From NCBI GenBank assembly GCA_041504365.1, contig CP167917.1, positions 4,030,001 to 4,094,000 of the forward strand: a stretch of DNA of 64,000 nt. Direction: 5' to 3'. Of the stretch, positions 56,690-64,000 are shown piece after piece. The notes under the pieces are model-generated. The model did no database searches. It was not told the DNA's origin and saw only the letters and a program-made list of their open reading frames with translations. The translations under genes and the position numbers were made by a program. Position 1 is the first letter of the stretch. Every line of letters starts with the position of its first letter. This DNA comes from Dryocola sp. LX212 (GTDB lineage Bacteria; Pseudomonadota; Gammaproteobacteria; Enterobacterales; Enterobacteriaceae).

Positions 56690-58417
56690 TTAGGACTGGT
56701 ACACGATTTTCCCACCAACCAGCGTGCGCATAACCTTCGTCTGGTACACCTTCTCCACCGGCTGTTCGAACAAATTGTTTTCCAGCACGATGGCGTCCGC
56801 CAGCTTGCCGACTTCCAGCGAGCCGATGTACTGCTCGCGGGCAATCATGTATGCCGCATCGATGGTCGCTGAACGCAATGTTTCAATCAGCGTCAGGTCA
56901 CGGTCGGTATCCAGACGTGGGCCAGCCGGGTTGCCTTCGCTGTCCCAGGCGCGACGGGTCATGCCCACCTGCAGGTTGTACCATTCGTCCAGACGGTCAA
57001 TCGGCCAGTCGCTGCCGTACGCCAGGCGCGCACCTGCGTCCAGGAAACGGGCCGCTGGCTCCATATGCTCAAAACGCGCGTCGCCCAGCATTTCGCGCTC
57101 TTCATCAATCAGTACGCCCGGCAGTCCGCCCCACTGGTAGGAGAGCACCGCCGTCGCGCCCAGCTTCGCGAAACGATCGTACTGATGCGGCGCAACCAGC
57201 TCGTTGTGCGCAAGGCCAGGACGAACGTCTTTGCCCGGATAAGCGGCTCGCATCTTCTCCACTGCGTTCAGCACCATCTCGATTGCGCCGTCGGCAACGG
57301 TGTGGGTGTGCGGGTGAATGCCAGCGCGGCCACATTCCACCATCAGGGCTTCGAGAACGGGCGCGGTAAAATAGAGATCGCCGTAACGCTCGCTCGGCTG
57401 CCAGTCAGGCGCATCGTGCGTGCCACGGTTCTCGCGGTAAGGTTCCAGCAGCGAGGCGGTCATGGTAGGCGGCTGAAGCACACCGTCCACAAAGAATTTT
57501 ACGTGCGTGGTGCCGAAGCCCGGCGCTGGCGTCCATTCGGCATCGTTCCAGGCACGGTTAAACTCGGCGATTTCTTCGATGGCGCGCGCGGCATCCTGCG
57601 GACCGTCAACGCTGTCCGGCGTCACTTCTTTGGCCCCCAGCATACGCACCGTCAGTTCGCCACGGTCACGCAGCACGGCAAAGGCTTCCAGCTGCTCCGC
57701 AAACACGCGCGTATCCATTACCGTCGTCACGCCCTGCTGGTTAAGCACCTGCTGGACGTGGGTCGCAATCTGTACGTTTTGCTCCGGCGTGCCGGAGGGG
57801 ATGCTGTCAAAGGCGCGCATGGCTGGCGCATCTTCCAGAATACCGGTCAGGCGGCCTGCATCGTCGCGGGCAATTTTACCGTCCGCAGGGATCGGCGTGT
57901 TTTCATCGATGCCCAGCATTTCCAGCGCGCGGCTATTGGCCGCCAGGGTGTGGCAGTCGTTAGAGAATAGCGCCACCGGACGTTTCGTATTAAGCGTGTC
58001 CAGCGCTTCGCGGCTCATATCCGCGCCGACCGGCGTCATCGCCTGACGCTGCCACGCGCGCACGGTCAGCCAGTCGTTTTCACCGGTGAACGGGTCGTTA
58101 TCGATGTGCTTCTGGATGATCGCCAGCGTCTCTTCTACCGAGAGCGCGGCATAGTTCAGGTTGCAGCCGCGAAGTTGCTTGCCGCCCCAGAACGGGTGCA
58201 TGTGGCTGTCGATGATGCCGGGCAACATCACCTTGCCCTGCAGGTCGATAACCTCGGTTTCCGGCCCGGCCAGCAGCATAACCTCTTCATCGCTGCCCAC
58301 GGCAACGATATAACCTTCACCAATCGCGATAGCCTGACAAAAGGTGTCATGCTCATCAGCGGTATAAATAGTGCCGTTGTGGTAAACGACATCCACAGTT
58401 TGGGTGTTTACAGTCAT
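56690..58417 (-). CDS. YtcJ-like metal-dependent amidohydrolase
   Basis: A 575-residue amidohydrolase of the YtcJ/EXOENZYMES-REGULATORY type: metal pair H72-x-H74 in GIIDSHMHPFWGG, VKFFVDGVLQPPTMTAS (usual FxDG motif with the metal ligand nearby), HPHTHTVADGAIEMVL and YGSDWPIDRLDEW near the end. No signal peptide, so cytosolic. Physiological substrate unknown. The start at 58417 precedes the family similarity directly. With the downstream permease and GNAT genes it forms a small accessory set between mpl and darP. Confidence 0.82.
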   Translation of the reverse strand: MTVNTQTVDVVYHNGTIYTADEHDTFCQAIAIGEGYIVAVGSDEEVMLLAGPETEVIDLQGKVMLPGIIDSHMHPFWGGKQLRGCNLNYAALSVEETLAIIQKHIDNDPFTGENDWLTVRAWQRQAMTPVGADMSREALDTLNTKRPVALFSNDCHTLAANSRALEMLGIDENTPIPADGKIARDDAGRLTGILEDAPAMRAFDSIPSGTPEQNVQIATHVQQVLNQQGVTTVMDTRVFAEQLEAFAVLRDRGELTVRMLGAKEVTPDSVDGPQDAARAIEEIAEFNRAWNDAEWTPAPGFGTTHVKFFVDGVLQPPTMTASLLEPYRENRGTHDAPDWQPSERYGDLYFTAPVLEALMVECGRAGIHPHTHTVADGAIEMVLNAVEKMRAAYPGKDVRPGLAHNELVAPHQYDRFAKLGATAVLSYQWGGLPGVLIDEEREMLGDARFEHMEPAARFLDAGARLAYGSDWPIDRLDEWYNLQVGMTRRAWDSEGNPAGPRLDTDRDLTLIETLRSATIDAAYMIAREQYIGSLEVGKLADAIVLENNLFEQPVEKVYQTKVMRTLVGGKIVYQS

Positions 58418-58441
58418 TTTTCTGCGCTCTTTCAGCGTGGG

Positions 58442-58472
58442 TAAAAAAAATGCCAGCCGGGCAGGCTGGCAT
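58442..58472 (-). terminator. Terminator after mpl
   Basis: Stem atgccagcc / ggctggcat (58450-58472) followed on the minus strand by a run of eight or nine T. It isolates mpl from the amidohydrolase gene. Confidence 0.88.
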
Positions 58473-58493
58473 GAATACATAATAGTTGCTTAA

Positions 58494-59861
58494 TTACCGC
58501 GCGGCTTTTTTTGCCAGGCCGTCGAGTAATTTTTGATGGATACCGCCGAAGCCGCCGTTGCTCATCACCAGGATGTTATCCCCCGGCTGGGCGGTTTTCA
58601 GGATCATCTCCACCAGCGAATCCACGTCGGCGCTACAGTGCGCGGGCTGGATGCAGGCTTCTGCTACTTCCACCACCTGCCACGGAATATGCGGTGGCTG
58701 CAGCAGGAACACTTCGTCAGCGCGGCCCAGAGAGGGCGCCAGGTCATCTTTGCTGTGGCCCATTTTCATGGTGTTGGAGCGAGGTTCCAGCACGGCGAGG
58801 ATGCGCGCGGTGCCGCCTACTTTGCTGCGCAGCGCCGCAAGGGTCGCCAGAATAGCCGTTGGGTGGTGGGCGAAATCGTCATAGACGGTTACGCCATTTT
58901 CTTCACCGCGCAGTTCCAGACGGCGACGCGCGTTCACGAAGGTGTCCAGCGCCTTAGCGGCATCTGCCGGAGCCACGCCGACATGACGGGCGGCAGCAAT
59001 GGCCATCAGGCCGTTGTGCATGTTGTGTTCACCCACCAGCTGCCAGTTCACTTCCCCTACGCGTTCGCCGTCGAGCAGCACTTCCCAGTGGGAGGCATCC
59101 GCATTGAGCTTTTTCGCCAGCCAGTGGCCCTGCTCGCCTACCAGCTCCTGCTCGCTCCAGCAGCCCATCGCCATGGTCTGCCTGATATTCACGTCGTTTT
59201 CTGGCCAGATGATTTTCCCCTGCCCCGGCACGATGCGCACCAGATGGTGGAACTGTTTCTGAATCGCCTTCAGGTCGTCGAAGATATCCGCGTGGTCGAA
59301 CTCGAGGTTGTTGAGGATCAGCGTGCGCGGGCAGTAATGCACGAATTTGGAACGCTTGTCGAAGAATGCGCAGTCGTATTCGTCGGCTTCAATCACGAAG
59401 AACGGGCTGTCGCCCAGGCGCGCGGAAACGTCGAAGTTCCCCGGTACGCCGCCGATCACAAAGCCTGGCTTATAGCCGCAGGCTTCCAGAATCCACGTGG
59501 CCATACCGGCGGTGGTGGTTTTACCGTGGGTGCCCGCTACCGCGATAACCCAGCGGTCGCGCAGAACGAAATCATGCAGCCACTGCGGCCCGGACATGAA
59601 CGGGATGTTCTTTTCCAGCACGGCTTCCACGCACGGGTTGCCGCGCGTCATGGCGTTGCCGATGATCACTAAATCAGGCTGCGGCTCGAGCTGGCTCGCA
59701 TCGTAGCCCTGAATCAGGGAGATGCCCTGCTCTTCAAGTAACGTGCTCATTGGCGGGTAAACGTTGGCGTCTGAACCGGTGACTTCATGGCCCAACGTAC
59801 GAGCCAGCATAGCCAGTCCGCCCATAAAGGTGCCACAAATCCCTAGAATATGAATGCGCAT
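58494..59861 (-). CDS. mpl: UDP-MurNAc:L-Ala-gamma-D-Glu-meso-DAP ligase
   Basis: Recycles the murein tripeptide by ligating it to UDP-MurNAc. The 455-residue Mur ligase has MRIHILGICGTFMGGLAMLA, the P-loop AVAGTHGKTTTAGM, the NLEFDHADIFD segment and the C-terminal YDDFAHHPTAILATLAAL with the DDFAHHP motif. Length and motifs match E. coli Mpl. Divergent from fbp. Confidence 0.97.
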   Translation of the reverse strand: MRIHILGICGTFMGGLAMLARTLGHEVTGSDANVYPPMSTLLEEQGISLIQGYDASQLEPQPDLVIIGNAMTRGNPCVEAVLEKNIPFMSGPQWLHDFVLRDRWVIAVAGTHGKTTTAGMATWILEACGYKPGFVIGGVPGNFDVSARLGDSPFFVIEADEYDCAFFDKRSKFVHYCPRTLILNNLEFDHADIFDDLKAIQKQFHHLVRIVPGQGKIIWPENDVNIRQTMAMGCWSEQELVGEQGHWLAKKLNADASHWEVLLDGERVGEVNWQLVGEHNMHNGLMAIAAARHVGVAPADAAKALDTFVNARRRLELRGEENGVTVYDDFAHHPTAILATLAALRSKVGGTARILAVLEPRSNTMKMGHSKDDLAPSLGRADEVFLLQPPHIPWQVVEVAEACIQPAHCSADVDSLVEMILKTAQPGDNILVMSNGGFGGIHQKLLDGLAKKAAR

Positions 59862-60045
59862 ACAAAACTATCCTTTCTCTGTTTGGCGCACATTCTACCC
59901 GCATGTTAACGGGGGGAGAACTGTAATTCAGGATATTCCTTAAATTGCTGGCGCGATTCACCTGAGCGCGACTCTTTGATAGTTTGTTAAGATTGTTGCC
60001 ATAGCTTTACGTCATTTACTCAACCGCAAATGCAGGGAAAGTGTT

Positions 60046-61044
60046 ATGAAAACGTTAGGTGAATTTATTGTCGAGAAGCAGCACGAGTTCTCCCACGCAA
60101 CCGGCGAGCTTACTGCTTTACTGTCGGCGATAAAGCTGGGCGCCAAGATCATCCACCGCGATATCAACAAGGCCGGCCTGGTCGATATCCTGGGTGCCAG
60201 CGGCGCTGAAAACGTGCAGGGCGAGGTTCAGCAAAAACTCGATTTGTTCGCGAATGAAAAGCTTAAAGCCGCGCTGAAGGCCCGAGGGATCGTCGCGGGG
60301 ATCGCTTCTGAAGAAGAAGACGACATTGTCGTGTTCGACGGCGCGGAGCATGCAAAATATGTAGTGCTGATGGACCCGCTTGACGGCTCATCTAACATTG
60401 ATGTCAACGTCTCCGTTGGCACCATCTTCTCCATCTATCGCCGCGTCACGCCGGTTGGCTCTCCCGTTACCGAGGAAGATTTCCTCCAGCCGGGTAATAA
60501 ACAAGTGGCGGCAGGCTATGTCGTTTACGGCTCCTCCACCATGCTGGTTTATACCACCGGCTGCGGCGTTCACGCCTTCACCTACGACCCGTCTCTGGGC
60601 GTGTTCTGCCTCTCCCAGGAGCGCATGCGTTTCCCGCAGAAAGGCAACACCTACTCCATTAACGAAGGCAATTACATCCGCTTCCCGACCGGCGTGAAGA
60701 AGTACATCAAGTTCTGCCAGGAAGAAGACAGCTCCACGCAGCGCCCGTACACCTCGCGCTACATTGGTTCCCTGGTAGCAGATTTCCACCGTAACCTGCT
60801 CAAGGGCGGCATCTACCTTTACCCAAGCACCGCCAGCCACCCGGATGGGAAGCTGCGTTTGCTCTATGAAGGTAACCCGATGGCGTTCCTGGCCGAGCAG
60901 GCGGGCGGCAAGGCGAGCGATGGCAAAGAGCGCATTCTGGATATCATTCCGGAAACCCTGCACCAGCGCCGTCCGTTCTTCGTCGGCAACGAGCATATGG
61001 TCGATGACGTAGAGCGGTTTATCCGCGAGTTCCCGGACGCTTAA
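60046..61044 (+). CDS. fbp: Fructose-1,6-bisphosphatase class I
   Basis: Gluconeogenic hydrolysis of fructose-1,6-bisphosphate, inhibited by AMP. The 332-residue product has the metal-binding acidic motifs [11 protein letters not shown] and [20 protein letters not shown] and the substrate-binding [34 protein letters not shown]. Equal in length and nearly identical to E. coli Fbp. The start has a good site (gggaaag). Monocistronic. Confidence 0.98.
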   Translation: MKTLGEFIVEKQHEFSHATGELTALLSAIKLGAKIIHRDINKAGLVDILGASGAENVQGEVQQKLDLFANEKLKAALKARGIVAGIASEEEDDIVVFDGAEHAKYVVLMDPLDGSSNIDVNVSVGTIFSIYRRVTPVGSPVTEEDFLQPGNKQVAAGYVVYGSSTMLVYTTGCGVHAFTYDPSLGVFCLSQERMRFPQKGNTYSINEGNYIRFPTGVKKYIKFCQEEDSSTQRPYTSRYIGSLVADFHRNLLKGGIYLYPSTASHPDGKLRLLYEGNPMAFLAEQAGGKASDGKERILDIIPETLHQRRPFFVGNEHMVDDVERFIREFPDA

Positions 61045-61059
61045 GCTTCAGGGAATTTT

Positions 61060-61133
61060 CGGTGGATGACGCTATTGCTTATCCCGCTACGGATAGCGAT
61101 TTGTAGGGCGGATAAGCGCAGCGTCATCCGCCG
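61060..61133. repeat. BIME, two facing REP units
   Basis: ggtggatgacgctattgcttatcccgctacgg and gtagggcggataagcgcagcgtcatccgcc fill the whole gap between convergent fbp and the chemoreceptor gene, ending 1 bp before the latter's stop codon. Confidence 0.85.
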
Positions 61134-61134
61134 T

Positions 61135-62688
61135 TTAACAGCGGAAGCTGGCCATCGCGGCCACCAGCTGCTGCGACTGCTCCTCCAGCGAGCGGGTTGC
61201 GGCGGACGACTGCTGTACCAGCGCGGCGTTCTGCTGCGCTGCCTCATCCATCTGGCTTACCGCAATGTTCACCTGCTCGATGCCGTGGCTCTGTTCGTTT
61301 GAAGCGCTGGCAATCTGGCGCATCAGCTTCGTCATCCGCGTCACCTCTTCGGCAATCTCATCCATCGTTTCACCTGCCTGCTGGGCCAAATCGCGGCCTT
61401 CACCGACGTGGTTCTGCGAATCGGAAATCAGCGTGCGGATCTCTTTGGCGGCCTCCGCGCTGCGGCTTGCCAGCGTGCGAACTTCGCCTGCGACAACCGC
61501 AAATCCACGGCCCTGCTCCCCCGCCCTCGCGGCCTCCACCGAGGCGTTCAGCGCCAGGATGTTGGTCTGGAAGGCAATCCCGTCAATTACGCTGAGAATG
61601 TCGGCGATACGATCGGAGCTTGAGGCGATATCCCGCATTTTTTCAATCACGTAGCAAACCATTTCGCTGCCCCGGTCGGCGGTATCGGAGACATCTTTCG
61701 CCAGCTTATGGGCCTGTTCGGCGTTATCGGCGTTCTGTTTCACCGTCGCGGTGATCTGTTCCATGCTGGCGGCGGTCTGCTCCAGCGACGTGGCGGTAGA
61801 CTCGGTGCGCTGGGCGAGATGCAGGTTGCCTGCCGTCAGCTCACGGCTGCCGGTATCAATCTGCAAACTGGCGTCGCGCACGCGTCCAACGGACTCCGTC
61901 AGCGAGTTGCGCATGGCGGCAATGGCGCTGGCCAGACGACCAAACTCATTTTTCCCGGCGGGCGGCAGCTCGCGAGTCAAATCCCCTTCGGCGACGTGTT
62001 CCAGCTGTTCAATAGACAGGTTCAGCGGCTTAAGCAGCAGGTGGCGCAGCGCCAGCCACACCAGCACGATGATCCCGGCGGTTAGCAGCGCCGCGATGAT
62101 AATCAGCGTCAGCACGATTTTCTTTTGCAGCTGAACGGCGGCAACCTCGTCGTTACCGCGCTGCTCCCCCCACTGGCGGAAAATCTGCAGGTCGGTATCA
62201 AACTTCTGCGCCAGCGGGATCAGGCCGTTTTCCAGAAGGTCATAATAGTCATCCGGGCTCTGTTTGCCGAGCGCGGCCATCATCGGGGTGATGCCCTTCG
62301 CCTGATAATCGGCGTAGGTTTGCGACAGGTTTTTGATCAGCTGATTACCCTCTTCGCTGTCCACGCCGCCGTCGATAAAGCTCTGAATGTCCTGCCGCGC
62401 CTGGGCCACTTCGCCGGTCACGGTACTGGCGGATTTCGCCGCCTCCTCCAGCATGCCGATTTCCATCTGGCGCACGGCCTGCCCGGCTTCGTTGCGGGCG
62501 CGCAGCAGGGCGGTGTAGCCGTCGGTCAGGCGCACCATCTGCTCGCCCTGCAGGCGGTTGATTTTTTCGAGTGAGCTGGAGCTTTGTTGCAGAGCAAAAA
62601 TACCTATGCCGCTGACGACCAGCAGCAGAAATGTCATGACCGCCAACAGCGTTAGCAGCCCCGTACGTATCGACAGATTTCTCAGCAT
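61135..62688 (-). CDS. Methyl-accepting chemotaxis protein
   Basis: A 517-residue chemoreceptor of the Tar/Tsr architecture: membrane segment at about 12-32, a periplasmic four-helix ligand-binding domain (about 35-190), second membrane segment (about 192-214), HAMP ([20 protein letters not shown]) and the signalling domain with the tip [20 protein letters not shown]. The C-terminus FRC lacks the NWETF-type pentapeptide that binds CheR/CheB, so it would be a low-abundance-type receptor that relies on others for adaptation. Ligand unknown. Confidence 0.92.
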   Translation of the reverse strand: MLRNLSIRTGLLTLLAVMTFLLLVVSGIGIFALQQSSSSLEKINRLQGEQMVRLTDGYTALLRARNEAGQAVRQMEIGMLEEAAKSASTVTGEVAQARQDIQSFIDGGVDSEEGNQLIKNLSQTYADYQAKGITPMMAALGKQSPDDYYDLLENGLIPLAQKFDTDLQIFRQWGEQRGNDEVAAVQLQKKIVLTLIIIAALLTAGIIVLVWLALRHLLLKPLNLSIEQLEHVAEGDLTRELPPAGKNEFGRLASAIAAMRNSLTESVGRVRDASLQIDTGSRELTAGNLHLAQRTESTATSLEQTAASMEQITATVKQNADNAEQAHKLAKDVSDTADRGSEMVCYVIEKMRDIASSSDRIADILSVIDGIAFQTNILALNASVEAARAGEQGRGFAVVAGEVRTLASRSAEAAKEIRTLISDSQNHVGEGRDLAQQAGETMDEIAEEVTRMTKLMRQIASASNEQSHGIEQVNIAVSQMDEAAQQNAALVQQSSAATRSLEEQSQQLVAAMASFRC

Positions 62689-62781
62689 GCTTCTTTCCCG
62701 GTGACTTAGAGGTGAAAACTCGTGGAGACGTTATCGGCAGCCACCGGGGAAAGTTTAGACGATTTACGCTAATTCAAGATG

Positions 62782-63783
62782 TTACGGCTTAGTTACCGCA
62801 ACGCTAACGCGTTTAACAGGGGAGCTTTGCCTGTTCTCCCACAGTACCGTCAGGCCCCGCTGCAGGGCGATAAAAATAAACAGTAAAATGCCGATGGCGA
62901 TCTTCGTCCACCAGGAGCTGAGCGTGCCGTCGAAGTTAATATAGGTCTGGATCAGCCCCTGAATCGCCACGCCGAACAGCGTGCCCAGCACGGTGCCTAC
63001 CCCGCCGCTCAGCAGCGTACCGCCGATCACCACGGAGGCAATGGCGTCCAGCTCCACGCCCATGCCCGCCAGCGCATAGCCAGCGGAGGTATAAACGGAA
63101 AAGACGATACCCGCGAGCGTAGCCAGCCCGGTTGAAAGCATGTAGATGCGCACGGTAGTACTGCGCGTTGAGATGCCCATCAGATTTGCAGAGGTCGCGC
63201 TGCCGCCAATCGCATAAACCTGATTCCCGAAGCGGGTACGGTGGGCAAGGAAAATACCTATCACCACCACTGCCAGCATCAGCAGCCCCATTGCGCTTAA
63301 GCGCCCACCGCCGGGAATGCGCCACGCAAGGCTTGAAAGCGTGTCGTAGATGGGGTGGTTGATGGGAATCGACTCTTCGGAGACCAGATAGCTGACTCCG
63401 CGCAGGAAGAACATCCCGGCAAGGGTGATAATAAACGCCGGGATTTTCAGCGCGTCGATGAGCAGCCCCATAAACGCCCCAAAGGCACAGCCCATTAACA
63501 GCACCAGCGGGAAGGCCATCAGCGGCGACAGCCCCCAGAAGCCAATCGCTTTAGCGAGAAACACGCCGGTAAAGGCAATCACCGAGCCGACCGACAGGTC
63601 GATGCCGCCGGATAGAATCACAAAAGTCATGCCTACGGCGATAATCCCCAGAAAAGCATTGTCGGTCAGAATGTTGCAAATCACCCTGGTGGAGGCGAAG
63701 CCGGGAAACTGCGTCAGGCAGTACAGGTAGCCCAGCACAAAAACCGCCAGGGTTATCATCAGCGGCAAGTTACGTTTGATCAT
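62782..63783 (-). CDS. yjfF: Galactofuranose ABC transporter permease
   Basis: Inner-membrane permease of the YtfQRT-YjfF importer for galactofuranose. The 333-residue product has about nine membrane segments of the BPD_transp_2 (ribose/galactose) family: GMTFVILSGGIDLSVGSVIA, ITLAGMFFLRGVSYLVSEES and ASVVIGGTLLSGGVGTVLGT (the EAA-like loop). The ATG at 63783 overlaps the ytfT stop region by 14 bp. Last gene of the operon in the window. Confidence 0.94.
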   Translation of the reverse strand: MIKRNLPLMITLAVFVLGYLYCLTQFPGFASTRVICNILTDNAFLGIIAVGMTFVILSGGIDLSVGSVIAFTGVFLAKAIGFWGLSPLMAFPLVLLMGCAFGAFMGLLIDALKIPAFIITLAGMFFLRGVSYLVSEESIPINHPIYDTLSSLAWRIPGGGRLSAMGLLMLAVVVIGIFLAHRTRFGNQVYAIGGSATSANLMGISTRSTTVRIYMLSTGLATLAGIVFSVYTSAGYALAGMGVELDAIASVVIGGTLLSGGVGTVLGTLFGVAIQGLIQTYINFDGTLSSWWTKIAIGILLFIFIALQRGLTVLWENRQSSPVKRVSVAVTKP

Positions 63784-64000
63784 GGCGGCGAAGTCCTTTG
63801 AGCAGAGCAATAAAACGCGGCGACTGCACGATCAGCACGCACATCACCACCACGGCTTTCACGACCTGGTTAAGCTCAGGCTGGAAGCCGGAAAGCAGGA
63901 TGCCGGTGTTCATGCCCTGGATAATCAGCGCGCCCACGACGGAGAGCGCGATGTTAAAGCGCCCGCCCATCAGCGACCCGCCGCCGATCACCACCGCCAG
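63770..64000 (-). CDS. ytfT: Galactofuranose ABC transporter permease, C-terminal part
   Basis: The last 76 codons and stop of YtfT; the rest lies beyond the right edge. The visible end has the transporter loop VVIGGGSLMGGRFNIALSVV, GALIIQGMNTGILLSGFQPE and FIALLKGLRRHDQT, matching the C-terminus of E. coli YtfT. It partners YjfF as the second permease subunit. Confidence 0.93.
   Translation of the reverse strand: MAVVIGGGSLMGGRFNIALSVVGALIIQGMNTGILLSGFQPELNQVVKAVVVMCVLIVQSPRFIALLKGLRRHDQT

Overview
The window is chromosomal DNA from a member of the Enterobacteriaceae, probably close to Enterobacter, Klebsiella or a related genus. The evidence is near-identity of many proteins to E. coli housekeeping proteins (FtsH, RlmE, GreA, ObgE, L27, L21, IspB, LpoA, DiaA, Fbp, Mpl), the usual gamma-proteobacterial operon structures and BIME/REP repeats. 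It also carries genes E. coli K-12 lacks (malonate decarboxylase cluster, a PmrAB-like pair beside dacB). I do not commit to a genus.

Layout. (1) 1-13.4 kb is a conserved housekeeping block: glmM (cut by the left edge), folP, ftsH, rlmE, yhbY, greA, dacB, a PmrAB-like two-component system, obgE, yhbE, rpmA, rplU, ispB, sfsB. (2) 13.4-16.6 kb holds an alkylsulfatase-type metallo-beta-lactamase-fold enzyme and an IprA-family regulator facing away from it. (3) 16.6-19.7 kb is a small island: a PAAR / S-type-pyocin / colicin-DNase effector with its Im-type immunity protein, a CPCC protein and an upstream hypothetical. It lies between two 71-bp direct repeats of the 3' end and terminator of rnpB. 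(4) 19.7-26.3 kb is rnpB and the galactarate/glucarate genes garK-garR-garL-garP and divergent garD. (5) 26.3-32.1 kb has a YmgB/AriR-like small protein, an AT-rich stretch with a hypothetical gene, then rsmI, lpoA, yraN, diaA and dolP. (6) 32.2-41.0 kb is a ten-gene minus-strand operon. It has a PRD protein, four poorly characterised families (SFCGS, DUF4312, DUF4311, DUF4310), a deacetylase-type amidohydrolase, a SelA/DgaE-like PLP enzyme, a KDGP aldolase, a periplasmic lactonase, and a PTS-type regulator with PRD, EIIB and EIIA modules. (7) 41.2-42.5 kb is an IS110-family element inside a REP sequence, with a recognisable candidate bridge RNA. (8) 42.6-51.4 kb is the malonate decarboxylase cluster mdcA-H with mdcR, with a toxin-antitoxin pair wedged between the ends of mdcR and mdcH. 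(9) 51.6-64 kb has a decayed gene, cybC, pmbA, darP, a GNAT/permease/amidohydrolase insert, mpl, fbp, a chemoreceptor, yjfF and ytfT (cut by the right edge).

How the parts work together. The gar genes take galactarate or glucarate to 2-phosphoglycerate. The 32-41 kb operon reads as a complete route for an acylated amino-sugar acid: lactone opening outside the membrane, uptake by an unrecognised transporter, deacylation, ammonia elimination to KDGP, and aldol cleavage. It is watched by a regulator that senses PTS phosphorylation. The mdc genes encode uptake, cofactor synthesis and decarboxylation of malonate.

The most interesting items are the DUF4310/4311/4312/SFCGS operon, the IS110 element whose noncoding end carries guide-like segments matching its own REP insertion site, the rnpB-flanked effector island, and the 20-bp-repeat-flanked toxin-antitoxin insertion. 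From memory of the E. coli K-12 map, the blocks glmM-sfsB, rnpB-dolP and cybC-ytfT keep their internal order but are joined differently here, so this lineage has been rearranged (or the assembly joins them wrongly).
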